In this document: positions 1 through 6,120 of the stretch, one piece after another
Position numbering within the stretch: position 1 is the stretch's first letter
Layout: every line of letters begins with the position of its first letter
Assembly (NCBI GenBank): GCA_020025965.1
Contig: JAHHRG010000084.1
Coordinates: 1-6,141 of the forward strand
Reading direction: 5' to 3'
Length of the DNA: 6,141 nt
Source of the DNA: Sutterella sp.
GTDB taxonomy: Bacteria; Pseudomonadota; Gammaproteobacteria; Burkholderiales; Burkholderiaceae_F
Position numbers and translations under genes: made by a program
The notes under the pieces: generated by a model
Databases searched by the model: none
Told to the model about the DNA's origin: nothing
What the model saw: only the letters and a program-made list of their open reading frames with translations

Positions 1-126
1 ATCTTTTATGAATGAAAGCGGTGACTTTTCGGCTATGCGAAAAAAAGCATGTTTATCTGCTTCTTCTCGACGACGAATGACTTCGGCTCGGACTCGTTTC
101 TAATAAAAAGGGCCTGACTTTTCAAA

Positions 127-134
127 GACCGGTC
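127..134. promoter_or_regulatory. Palindrome upstream of the TetR-family gene, possible operator
   Basis: GACCGGTC is a perfect 8-bp palindrome centred about 29 bases before the regulator's ATG. TetR-family proteins often bind palindromes in their own promoters, so this could be an autoregulatory site, but 8-bp palindromes are common by chance. The rest of 1-159 holds no convincing gene. A weak -10-like TAATAA lies at 101-106 with no good -35 partner. Confidence 0.2.
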
Positions 135-159
135 CGCACTTACCCTCGGTGAAATTTCT

Positions 160-768
160 ATGCTGCCTCTGTCCCCCAAAGCGCAACGTACGCGCAGAAC
201 CATTTTGGAAGCCTCGAAAAAGATCATTATCGACGAAGGCTTGAATGCGCTCAGTATGGATCGCGTTTCCGCCGTCGCGAAATTAAGTAAGGGTGCCGTG
301 ATGTACCACTTCCACAGCAAGCGCGCTCTCATTCGCGCCTTGTTCCAGGATTATGCGGATCATCTCGATGCAGAACTCCGCGAGCACGAAGCGCTCTTTG
401 ACGGAACGTCCGACGAAACGCTGGTGCCTGCCTATGTGGATTGGTTCAAGGATTTTGTCAAGGACGACAAGGGCTGGGCGACGGTCGGTATGTTGCTTTT
501 GCCGGCTTATTGCTATGACGACGAAATCATGGCACCGGTGAGAGAGTGGTACCGCAATATTTATGCCCGTATCGAAGCCATGCCGGTTGAACGCCGCGCG
601 CGTACCGTGATGGCCATCATGATGCTCGAAGGCTTCTTCAATAACCATAAGCTCGGCATCGATCTGCTCTCGCCGGCGGTCAAGGAAGAAACCTGGTCCT
701 ATGTCAGCAACGACTTTTTGCCGAAGGATGCCAAGCGTAAGGGACAGCCCGAAGTGAAAACCGAATAA
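160..768 (+). CDS. TetR/AcrR-family transcriptional regulator
   Basis: This encodes a 202-aa cytoplasmic DNA-binding repressor of the TetR family, which normally binds an operator as a dimer and lets go when a small ligand enters its C-terminal domain. The N-terminal helix-turn-helix is clear. Residues about 10-28 form helix 1 (RTRRTILEAS then an acidic-glycine turn, DEGL), residues 33-40 helix 2 (MDRVSAVA), and residues 43-55 the recognition region (SKGAVMYHFHSKR, with the family's typical YHF.SK pattern). The C-terminal part (about 70-190) is a predicted ligand and dimer domain with no recognisable signature, so the inducer is unknown. The last dozen or so residues are lysine- and glutamate-rich. 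The ATG start is supported by GGTGA at 148-152, seven bases upstream, and the length is normal for the family. The gene converges on a permease gene and shares a terminator with it, so it does not sit in a typical divergent regulator-target pair and its target cannot be read from here. Confidence 0.93.
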   Translation: MLPLSPKAQRTRRTILEASKKIIIDEGLNALSMDRVSAVAKLSKGAVMYHFHSKRALIRALFQDYADHLDAELREHEALFDGTSDETLVPAYVDWFKDFVKDDKGWATVGMLLLPAYCYDDEIMAPVREWYRNIYARIEAMPVERRARTVMAIMMLEGFFNNHKLGIDLLSPAVKEETWSYVSNDFLPKDAKRKGQPEVKTE

Positions 769-797
769 ACCGACCGAGCCGACAAAACCATACGAAA

Positions 798-830
798 CGA
801 GCCGATATCCCGCATGAGGATATCGGCTCG
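798..830. terminator. Bidirectional rho-independent terminator between convergent genes
   Basis: A perfect 13-bp stem (CGAGCCGATATCC at 798-810, its complement at 818-830) encloses a 7-base loop. On the plus strand it is followed by AATTGTTTCC and lies 29 bases after the TetR-family stop. On the minus strand it is followed by TTTCG and later TTTTG, after the permease stop at 857. Its position between two converging genes and the strong stem suggest it ends both transcripts. The U-tracts are only moderate on each side. Confidence 0.85.
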
Positions 831-856
831 AATTGTTTCCGGTCAATCGGCGGCGA

Positions 857-2224
857 TTAATCGAAGAAAAGCATCTTCAGGACGAAGATAATGCCGAGGC
901 ACCAGAGGAAGGGCGAGACTTCACGAGCCTTGCCGGCAGCGAGTTTCATCAGGATCCAGAAGAGAAGACCCCAAACGATACCGGCGCTGATGGAGTAGCC
1001 GACGACCATAAAGAGCATCGTCATGATGCCCGGGATCAGGGCTTCGAGATTCGTCCATTCGAATTCGCGGAGCGTTTCGCACATAAGGATGCCGACCATC
1101 ATCAAAGCCGGTGCCGTTGCAAAGGCGGGAATGACGCTCACAATCGGGAAGAAGAAGATCGACACCAGGAAGAGCATGGCCACGGTGACGGCCGTGAGAC
1201 CCGTACGGCCGCCGTCGGCAACACCCGAGGCGGATTCGACGAAGGTGGTCACGGTCGAGGTACCCATCACGGCACCGATGGTCGTGGCAATGGCATCCGC
1301 GGCAAAAGCCTGATTGGCTCGCGGGAATTCACCGTCAGGGCCCACCATATTGGCCTTCGTCATCACACCGGCGAAAGTGCCGAGCGTGTCGAAAATGTCC
1401 AGGTAAAGGAAGGTAAGCGTCACGACGAGGAAGTTCATCAAGGCATCCGTACTGGCCATGGCGTCTTCAATCCCGGTGAAAGCAAGACCGAAGAGCGAAT
1501 CGACGGAAGGCGGTGCGCTCACGATTCCCGTCGGAATGAGGCTGAAGAGCTTGGCATCAGGATTCGGAACGTACCAGCCGACCAATTCCGCCACAATCCC
1601 GAGACCCCAGGTGAGCAGAATGCCGAGAAGAAGCGATCCCTTGATCTTTCGCATCCAGAGGAAAACCGTGATGATCATGCCGATCACGGCGAGGCACACG
1701 GAAGGCGTACGGAGAACGTCGGGATTCACCTGGACGAGAAGCGCGGGATTGTCAATGACGATTCCTGCGTTCGAGAAGGCAATGAAGATGATAAAGAGCC
1801 CGATACCGCCCGCCATCGCCAAACGCAATTGCTTCGGAATCGAGTCGAGCAACATCGTTCTGATACCCGTGATACTGAGGACGATAAAGATTAAGCCTTC
1901 GAAAAGGACGGCCGCTAAGGCAAAGGCCGGGGAATAGCCCATCGTCAGGACGACGGTATAGGCAAAGAAGGCGTTGAGGCCCATCCCCGGGGCGAGGGCA
2001 AAGGGGAGGCCGGCCCAGAGACCCATCAAAATCGTACCGATGACGGAGGAGAGGGCGGTGGCCATAAAGACGGCACCCTGATCGAGACCGGCGGCCGAGA
2101 GGATCGCAATGTTGACGGGAAGAATGTAGGCCATGGTCACGAAAGTCGTGAAGCCTGCGCGCACTTCGGTAGCGGGGGTCGAACCGCGCTCCTTAATATG
2201 GAAAGTTTTTTCCAAAAAAGACAT
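857..2224 (-). CDS. NCS2-family purine permease, AzgA-like (copy 1)
   Basis: This encodes a 455-aa inner-membrane transporter of the AzgA-like branch of the NCS2 family, whose members import adenine, guanine or hypoxanthine with protons; the substrate here is not decidable. The protein is strongly hydrophobic throughout, consistent with the family's 14-helix, two-repeat fold. Visible signatures are TEVRAGFTTFVTMAYILPVN (about 19-38), ALAPGMGLNAFFAYT (76-90, with the helix-3 Asn at 84), DIFDTLGT (276-283, with Asp276 and Asp279), and TTFVESASGVADGGRTGL (326-343, with Glu330). The family's substrate-binding residues lie in helices 3, 8 and 10, and all of these motifs are intact. I chose the ATG at 2224 because the family's N-terminus begins there and AAGGA lies 11 bases upstream. 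The longer frame to 2350 adds 42 basic residues unlike the family. It is a tandem paralogue of the gene at 2499-3866. The two align without gaps and differ at about 67 positions. Confidence 0.93.
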   Translation of the reverse strand: MSFLEKTFHIKERGSTPATEVRAGFTTFVTMAYILPVNIAILSAAGLDQGAVFMATALSSVIGTILMGLWAGLPFALAPGMGLNAFFAYTVVLTMGYSPAFALAAVLFEGLIFIVLSITGIRTMLLDSIPKQLRLAMAGGIGLFIIFIAFSNAGIVIDNPALLVQVNPDVLRTPSVCLAVIGMIITVFLWMRKIKGSLLLGILLTWGLGIVAELVGWYVPNPDAKLFSLIPTGIVSAPPSVDSLFGLAFTGIEDAMASTDALMNFLVVTLTFLYLDIFDTLGTFAGVMTKANMVGPDGEFPRANQAFAADAIATTIGAVMGTSTVTTFVESASGVADGGRTGLTAVTVAMLFLVSIFFFPIVSVIPAFATAPALMMVGILMCETLREFEWTNLEALIPGIMTMLFMVVGYSISAGIVWGLLFWILMKLAAGKAREVSPFLWCLGIIFVLKMLFFD

Positions 2225-2235
2225 GATGGACAGGG

Positions 2236-2240
2236 TCCTT
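2236..2240 (-). promoter_or_regulatory. Ribosome binding site of permease copy 1
   Basis: AAGGA on the minus strand lies 11 bases before the ATG at 2224. The spacing is slightly long, but it is the only good match nearby and it supports this start over the longer frame from 2350. Confidence 0.55.
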
Positions 2241-2324
2241 TTGTTGGAGGAAACGGATGATCTGATAAAGAAAACGCCTGCGAGCGAACGATTCCTCCGT
2301 GATCTGAGGAAATAAACGAGGGGA

Positions 2325-2346
2325 TTCGCCGAGAATGCTCGGCGAA
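2325..2346 (-). other. Hairpin in the leader of permease copy 1
   Basis: TTCGCCGAG (2325-2333) and CTCGGCGAA (2338-2346) form a perfect 9-bp stem with a 4-base loop, about 100 bases upstream of the copy 1 start. No U-tract follows on either strand, so it is not a standard terminator. It could be a structured leader element, an mRNA-stabilising 5' hairpin or a protein-binding palindrome. Copy 2's leader has no matching structure; the best there is a 5-bp GCGTC/GACGC stem at 3916-3929. I did not find a purine-riboswitch core sequence in either leader. Confidence 0.45.
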
Positions 2347-2372
2347 GCATTCATGATATAAGGAATACCGCC

Positions 2373-2402
2373 AAAAGAAAAGACCCTTCGGTCGGTTTTT
2401 TT
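2373..2402. terminator. Possible weak terminator-like hairpin with flanking A and T tracts
   Basis: GACC (2382-2385) and GGTC (2390-2393) form a short 4-bp stem around CTTC. On the plus strand it is followed by GG and seven T. On the minus strand it is followed by TTTTCTTTT. It could back up the stronger terminator of copy 2 at 2438-2473 or form part of the copy 1 promoter region. The stem is short, so the call is weak. Confidence 0.3.
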
Positions 2403-2437
2403 GGGCGATTCGGCGTGAACGAAAGAGAAGAAGATTC

Positions 2438-2473
2438 GAAAAAAAATCCCCGAACGGTAAATGATCGAGGATT
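2438..2473 (-). terminator. Rho-independent terminator of permease copy 2
   Basis: Read on the minus strand, AATCCTCGA and TCGGGGATT form a 9-bp stem with one G-U pair around an 11-base loop, followed directly by a run of eight T (2446 down to 2439, the first two lying within the stem). It begins about 25 bases after the copy 2 stop codon. It makes copy 2 a separate transcription unit from copy 1. Confidence 0.85.
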
Positions 2474-2498
2474 CGTTGTGAAGGAAAAGAAGCCGGAA

Positions 2499-3866
2499 TC
2501 AATCGAAAAAGAGCATCTTTAACACGAAGACAAGCCCGAGTCCCCAAAGGAAAGGCGAGACGTCGCGAACTTTTCGGGATGCCGCCTTCAGGAGAATCCA
2601 AGAAAGGATGCCCCAAACGATCCCGTCGCTGATCGAATTGCCGACCACCATCACCAACATTGTCAGGATGCCCGGAATCGCAGCTTCCCTATTGGCCCAT
2701 TCGAATTCTTTGAGCGGTTCGCACATCAGAATCCCGACCATGATCATGGCGGGGGCCGTCGCAAAGGCGGGAATAACGCTCACGATGGGAAAGAAGAATA
2801 TGGAGGCGAGGAAAAGCATCGCTACGGCCACGGCCGTGAGCCCCGTACGGCCGCCGTCGGCAATGCCGGAGGCGGATTCGATATAGGTGGTCACGGTCGA
2901 GGTCCCGAGCACCGCGCCTGCGGCGGTCGCAATGGCATCCGTTGCAAAGGCTTGATCGGCACGCGGAAATTCCCCGTTTTCACGCACCATATTCGCCTTT
3001 GTCATCACGCCTGCGAAGGTGCCGAGTGCACCGAAAATATCGAGATAAAAGAAGGTGAGCGTCACGACCAGGAAGTTCATCATCGCTTCTTTGCTCGCAA
3101 TGGCATCCTGAAGGCCGGTAAAGGCCAGACCGAAGAGCGAATCGACGGAAGGCGGCGCGCTCACGATGCCCGTCGGAATCAGGCTGTAGAGCTGTGCGTC
3201 GGGTTTCGGGACGTACCAGCCCGCTAACTCGGCCAGGATGCCGAGCCCCCAGGTGAGGAGAATGCCCAGAAGAAGCGAGCCCTTAATCTTTCTGACCCAA
3301 AGAAAGACCGTGATGATCATCCCGATCACGGCCAAACACACGGAGGGCGTTCGCAACACGTCGGGATTGACTTGTACGAGCAGAGCCGGATTGTCGACAA
3401 TGATCCCCGTGTTGGATAAAGCAATAAAAATAATGAACAGTCCGATACCGCCGGCCATAGCCAAACGCAGTTGTTTCGGGATCGAGTCGAGGAGCATCGT
3501 TCTCACGCCCGTGATGCTGAGAACGAAGAAAATAAGACCTTCGACGAGCACCGCCGCCAATGCAAAGGCAGGCGAATAGCCCATCGTCAGCACAACCGTG
3601 TAGGCAAAGAAAGCGTTGAGCCCCATGCCCGGTGCGAGAGCAAACGGAAGCCCCGCCCAAAGCCCCATTAAGAGCGTGCCGACCACCGCCGAGAGGGCCG
3701 TTGCCATGAAGACGGCTCCCTGATCAAGCCCGGCTGCCGAGAGAATGTCAATGTTGACGGGCAGAATGCAGGCCATCGTCACGAAGGTCGTCAAACCCGC
3801 ACGGACTTCGGTCGCGGGAGTTGAGCCGTGTTCCTTGAGATGGAAAATTTTTTCCAAGATTGACAT
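2499..3866 (-). CDS. NCS2-family purine permease, AzgA-like (copy 2, altered helix-8 motif)
   Basis: This encodes a 455-aa inner-membrane permease of the same AzgA-like family as its downstream neighbour, about 85% identical over the full length with no gaps. The Asn84 region (GMGLNAFFAYT) and the helix-10 motif TTYIESASGIADGGRTGL with Glu330 are kept. The helix-8 motif, DIFDTLGT in copy 1, reads DIFGALGT here, so Asp279 and Thr280 have become Gly and Ala. This aspartate belongs to the D-x-x-GT signature shared by the bacterial family members I can recall. Other copy-specific changes in or near membrane segments include Ala40Asp, Tyr410Asn and Ala414Asp. Differences are about 9% in residues 1-250 and about 21% in the rest. 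The reading frame is intact, so this is not an obvious pseudogene; a changed substrate or role is possible. The ATG at 3866 is preceded by GAAGG nine bases upstream and matches the copy 1 start. The gene has its own terminator and lies below the metC terminator, so a promoter is expected in 3867-4000, but I could not identify one. Confidence 0.92.
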   Translation of the reverse strand: MSILEKIFHLKEHGSTPATEVRAGLTTFVTMACILPVNIDILSAAGLDQGAVFMATALSAVVGTLLMGLWAGLPFALAPGMGLNAFFAYTVVLTMGYSPAFALAAVLVEGLIFFVLSITGVRTMLLDSIPKQLRLAMAGGIGLFIIFIALSNTGIIVDNPALLVQVNPDVLRTPSVCLAVIGMIITVFLWVRKIKGSLLLGILLTWGLGILAELAGWYVPKPDAQLYSLIPTGIVSAPPSVDSLFGLAFTGLQDAIASKEAMMNFLVVTLTFFYLDIFGALGTFAGVMTKANMVRENGEFPRADQAFATDAIATAAGAVLGTSTVTTYIESASGIADGGRTGLTAVAVAMLFLASIFFFPIVSVIPAFATAPAMIMVGILMCEPLKEFEWANREAAIPGILTMLVMVVGNSISDGIVWGILSWILLKAASRKVRDVSPFLWGLGLVFVLKMLFFD

Positions 3867-3875
3867 AACGTGAAA

Positions 3876-3880
3876 CCTTC
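3876..3880 (-). promoter_or_regulatory. Ribosome binding site of permease copy 2
   Basis: GAAGG on the minus strand lies nine bases before the ATG at 3866. It favours this start over the longer open frame reaching 4013, which would run into the metC terminator. Confidence 0.65.
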
Positions 3881-4000
3881 GGAGATAAAACGGAGTCTTT
3901 CGGATGGGGTTTCCGGCGTCAAACGACGCTCGGTGACGAAGCCCGCATCTTACGCGAAAAGAACCGTCAGGGAAACCGATGAGGACGGCTCGATCAAAAG

Positions 4001-4038
4001 AAAATAAAAACATCCCCGATCGGTGTCTGTCGGGGATG
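4001..4038 (-). terminator. Rho-independent terminator of metC
   Basis: On the minus strand CATCCCCGA and TCGGGGATG form a perfect 9-bp stem around a 10-base loop, followed by TTTTTATTTTCTTTTG. It begins 28 bases after the lyase stop. It separates metC from permease copy 2. Confidence 0.9.
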
Positions 4039-4066
4039 GCGGCAAATCGGGAAGCGATTCGACCGA

Positions 4067-5230
4067 TTACTCAAAAACGCGGAAGGCTTCTTCGAGATTC
4101 TTGATGAGATCCGCCGGGTCCTCAAGGCCGACCGCCACACGGCACTGACGGTGAAAGGGCGAGGGAACCAGATTGCGGGTACCGTAACTGGGAATGAGCA
4201 GACTCTCAAAGCCGCCCCAGGAGTAGCCGCGTCCGAAAAGCTTCAGCCGATCGATCATGGCCGGGAGCTTTTCTTCAAAGCCCGGTTTGAAGCGCACGCC
4301 GAATAGCGAAGCCCCGGTCGTCATATCGCGCTTCCAGAGTTCATAGCCGGGCGCTCCGGGGCGCTGTGGCCAGAGAACGGTCTCGATTTCGGGACGGGCG
4401 GCGAACCAGTCGGCAATGAGACCGGCACTTTCGACCTGCTTGGCGAGACGAACGCCCAGCGTGTGAAGACCTCGATAGGCCAAATAAATGTCGTCCGAGG
4501 CGGCATGCTGACCGAAACGAACGACCGTGCGATAAATCGAGGGCCAGGTCTTTTCGTTGGCGATGACGACGCCCATCGTGAGATCCGAGTGACCGGCGAT
4601 GTATTTGGTGGCGGCATGAATCACGACGTCAACGCCCATCGACAAGGGTTGTATGCCCAGTGGCGTCGCCCAGGTGTTGTCGATCACGGTCACAATGTCG
4701 TGGGCTTTCGCGACGCGCACAACGGCCGGCACGTCCGTCATCTCGAAGCTGTGAGAGCCCGGCGATTCGATAAAGATCAAACGGGTCTCGGGACGCACGC
4801 GGGCTTCGAGGGTTTCCCCCTCAAAAGGTGAATAAAACTCAATCTTGACGCCCATCGGAGCCAGGACGGATTCGGCAAATTCGCGTGTCGGTCCGTAAAC
4901 GCAGTCGGGAAAGAGGGCATGGTCGCCCGTCTTTAAAAAGGCAAAAAGCGGAATCGTGCAGGCGGCGAGTCCCGAACCCAAGGCCCAGGCACCGGCGGCT
5001 TCGGGACCTTCAAGGCGCATCAGTGCTTCGTAAAAGGCGCGGTGTGCGCTTGAGCCGAAGGTACCGTAGGAAATCGGCGCTTCCATGTCGACCGCCAGAT
5101 CGGCACGGTAGCGTTGAAGCATATCGGCAGCGGTCGGATGAAGTACTGTCGAAGCGTGTGTCACAGGCGGATTGACAAAGTCCGAATGCCCGCCTGATTC
5201 CTTCCCGAAAACGTTTTGATAATTTTTCAA
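4067..5230 (-). CDS. metC: Cystathionine beta-lyase (PLP-dependent, MetC type)
   Basis: This is a cytoplasmic PLP enzyme that splits cystathionine into homocysteine, pyruvate and ammonia in methionine synthesis; family members also degrade cysteine and related thiols. From the TTG at 5230 the protein is 387 aa, close to the 395 of E. coli MetC. Landmarks in this numbering are FVNPPV (18-23), SYGTFGS (54-60), ESPGSHSFE (165-173), IDNTWA with Asp184 (183-188), AATKY with the PLP lysine at 209 (206-210; 210 in E. coli), YSWGGFES (336-343) and the carboxylate-binding Arg364 before VAVGLED. In the Tyr-x-Arg cofactor motif the Arg is Thr57 here. There is no ATG in frame near the N-terminus. The frame opens just after a TAG, and the only plausible starts are TTG at 5314 and TTG at 5230. 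I prefer 5230 because it places the catalytic residues within one or two positions of E. coli, while 5314 adds 28 atypical residues and covers an operator-like repeat. Neither has a good ribosome binding site. It is divergent from the HxlR gene. Confidence 0.9.
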   Translation of the reverse strand: MKNYQNVFGKESGGHSDFVNPPVTHASTVLHPTAADMLQRYRADLAVDMEAPISYGTFGSSAHRAFYEALMRLEGPEAAGAWALGSGLAACTIPLFAFLKTGDHALFPDCVYGPTREFAESVLAPMGVKIEFYSPFEGETLEARVRPETRLIFIESPGSHSFEMTDVPAVVRVAKAHDIVTVIDNTWATPLGIQPLSMGVDVVIHAATKYIAGHSDLTMGVVIANEKTWPSIYRTVVRFGQHAASDDIYLAYRGLHTLGVRLAKQVESAGLIADWFAARPEIETVLWPQRPGAPGYELWKRDMTTGASLFGVRFKPGFEEKLPAMIDRLKLFGRGYSWGGFESLLIPSYGTRNLVPSPFHRQCRVAVGLEDPADLIKNLEEAFRVFE

Positions 5231-5290
5231 GGATACAAACTTTCGGACCTTGTTACAAAAGGTTCGACTTGATTTTTGGAAGGCTTCTGG

Positions 5291-5358
5291 AAACGAAATC
5301 GACTCGGTTTCCAATTGTTGCTAATAGAAAACTTATTAAGCGGAGAACGATTTCGTTT
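5291..5358. repeat. 11-bp inverted repeat between metC and the HxlR gene, candidate operator
   Basis: AAACGAAATCG at 5291-5301 and its exact complement CGATTTCGTTT at 5348-5358 are separated by 46 bases. The right arm is itself part of a small palindrome, AACGA-TT-TCGTT (5346-5357), and the left arm lies inside GGAAAC...GTTTCC (5289-5312). The right arm overlaps the first bases of the candidate hxlR -35 box. Two arms flanking both promoters fit a regulator controlling both divergent genes; HxlR proteins bind as dimers near promoters. The binding role is inference. Confidence 0.45.
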
Positions 5359-5386
5359 GACTGCGCGGAAAGACTTCTTAGACAAT
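5357..5386 (+). promoter_or_regulatory. Candidate sigma-70 promoter of the HxlR gene
   Basis: TTGACT at 5357-5362 matches the -35 consensus at five of six positions. GACAAT at 5381-5386 matches the -10 at four of six, with an 18-base spacer. Transcription would start near 5393, giving a leader of about 86 bases. A second -10-like TACAAT lies at 5434-5439 without a clear -35. Confidence 0.4.
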
Positions 5387-5478
5387 GAAATGTCGGTGAA
5401 GAATATCGTGTGCGCGTCGCTTAAAAGATGGTGTACAATCAGGAATCCCCCAACAACTTTTTAACGTGACAGACCAAG

Positions 5479-5895
5479 ATGACGCAGCATAAGAAAGAGG
5501 AAGGTGCGCTTAGATGCCCTTACGAGTACGGCCTCAAAATTCTCAGCGGTAAATGGCAGGCCCGTATTCTGACGGCCATTTTCTTCTACGGTTCGCTTCG
5601 CTATTCGGAATTGAAAGTGAAATTAAAACCCATTTCCGATACGGTTCTCACGGCTTCGCTCAAAGAACTCATTCGCGAAAAGTTCATCGTTAAGAAAGAA
5701 AAGGACAATCAGTCGACGCGTGGCTACTATATCCTCACGGATAAGGCCGAGAAGCTCATTCCGGTGATTCAGAGTCTTTGCCGCTGGTCTACCGAATTCG
5801 GCTACCGAGTTTCGAAAGCAACCCCTGAGGAATGCGTGGCCTGCGGCGTCCGCACCGGTACGCTCGATCCGTTTACCGAAGACTGCCGTCAGTAG
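5479..5895 (+). CDS. HxlR-family winged-helix transcriptional regulator
   Basis: This encodes a 138-aa cytoplasmic regulator of the HxlR family (relatives include YodB, HypR and QorR), small dimeric winged-helix proteins that often sense electrophiles or oxidants through a cysteine. Family signs in order are RCPYEYGLKILSGKW (12-26), with Cys13 where the family's N-terminal redox cysteine usually lies, SLRYSELK (39-46), ISDTVLTASLKELIREKFI (52-70, the recognition helix and its support), the wing around 72-85, and LTDKAEKLIPVIQSLCRWS (86-104). The core ends near residue 112. Beyond it is a tail with Cys119-x-x-Cys122 and Cys136, not part of the usual domain. The ATG has no strong Shine-Dalgarno sequence; the leader just upstream reads GTGACAGACCAAG. 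It is transcribed away from metC across a shared control region, which makes metC a plausible target. The TAG stop is followed in the same frame by 44 more open codons, described separately. Confidence 0.92.
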   Translation: MTQHKKEEGALRCPYEYGLKILSGKWQARILTAIFFYGSLRYSELKVKLKPISDTVLTASLKELIREKFIVKKEKDNQSTRGYYILTDKAEKLIPVIQSLCRWSTEFGYRVSKATPEECVACGVRTGTLDPFTEDCRQ

Positions 5896-5906
5896 CCTGC
5901 GCAGGC
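5895..5906. repeat. Perfect 12-bp palindrome at the end of the HxlR gene
   Basis: GCCTGCGCAGGC starts on the last base of the TAG stop. With no loop it would not fold well as an RNA hairpin. It could be a protein-binding site or chance. Other inverted repeats follow: GGCTC-GCA-GAGCC and GCTCGCA...TGCGAGC within 5920-5960. Confidence 0.3.
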
Positions 5907-6030
5907 ATGCGTTATTCCGATTGTGGCTCGCAGAGCCCCCGAAAACGTTTGCGAGCTGACGGTCGAATCGATGACCGAAGCCGATGAAGATGCTTTTGAG
6001 GGCGAAACGGTTTCCATGAAAAGGAAATAA
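5896..6030 (+). other. Open in-frame extension of the HxlR gene beyond its TAG stop
   Basis: Directly after the TAG at 5893-5895 the same frame stays open for 44 codons and closes with TAA at 6028-6030. The translation begins PAQACVIPIV and ends ETVSMKRK, with an acidic stretch between (residues such as TEADEDAFEGE). It has no start codon of its own near its beginning or ribosome binding site. Options are a former C-terminal extension cut off by a nonsense change, rare stop readthrough, or non-coding sequence open by chance. A 44-codon open run is not improbable on its own. Reverse-strand frames here look like shadows. Confidence 0.3.
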
Positions 6031-6089
6031 GTCGACGTTAAAAAGACGCTGTGCCGACTGCAAAAAAAACTCGAACCGCCGAATTGCGG

Positions 6090-6120
6090 GGGGGCACATT
6101 TCGCCCCCTTTGTCAATTTT
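6090..6120 (+). terminator. Probable rho-independent terminator
   Basis: GGGGGC (6090-6095) and GCCCCC (6103-6108) form a 6-bp GC-only stem around a 7-base loop, followed by TTTGTCAATTTT. It is about 190 bases after the HxlR stop and about 60 after the TAA of the in-frame extension. The minus strand has no T-run after the hairpin, so it probably serves plus-strand transcription. Confidence 0.6.

Noticed and set aside
1..159. An upstream gene end or small gene at the left edge
   Set aside because: No frame here has coding character. The minus-strand frame from 332 overlaps the regulator and looks like a shadow. The 6-bp TTTTCG/CGAAAA stem at 26-43 is too weak to call.
283..846. A 187-aa minus-strand open frame across the TetR-family gene
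   Set aside because: It is antisense to a well-supported regulator, shows no family features, and would read through the bidirectional terminator.
833..1894. A 353-aa plus-strand open frame across the first permease gene
   Set aside because: It is antisense to a clear transporter gene. Its protein is rich in His, Asp, Glu and Arg, as expected when a hydrophobic gene is read backwards, and it has no recognisable domain.
2137..2616. A 159-aa minus-strand frame covering the gap between the two permeases
   Set aside because: It overlaps both permease genes and crosses the copy 2 terminator, and its sequence is low-quality and resembles no known family.
2225..4000. A purine riboswitch upstream of either permease
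   Set aside because: The conserved core sequences and three-way junction pattern were not visible in either leader.
5889..6116. A 75-aa minus-strand frame at the right edge
   Set aside because: It begins at a TTG without a ribosome binding site, inside a likely terminator, and its serine-rich translation shows no family features.
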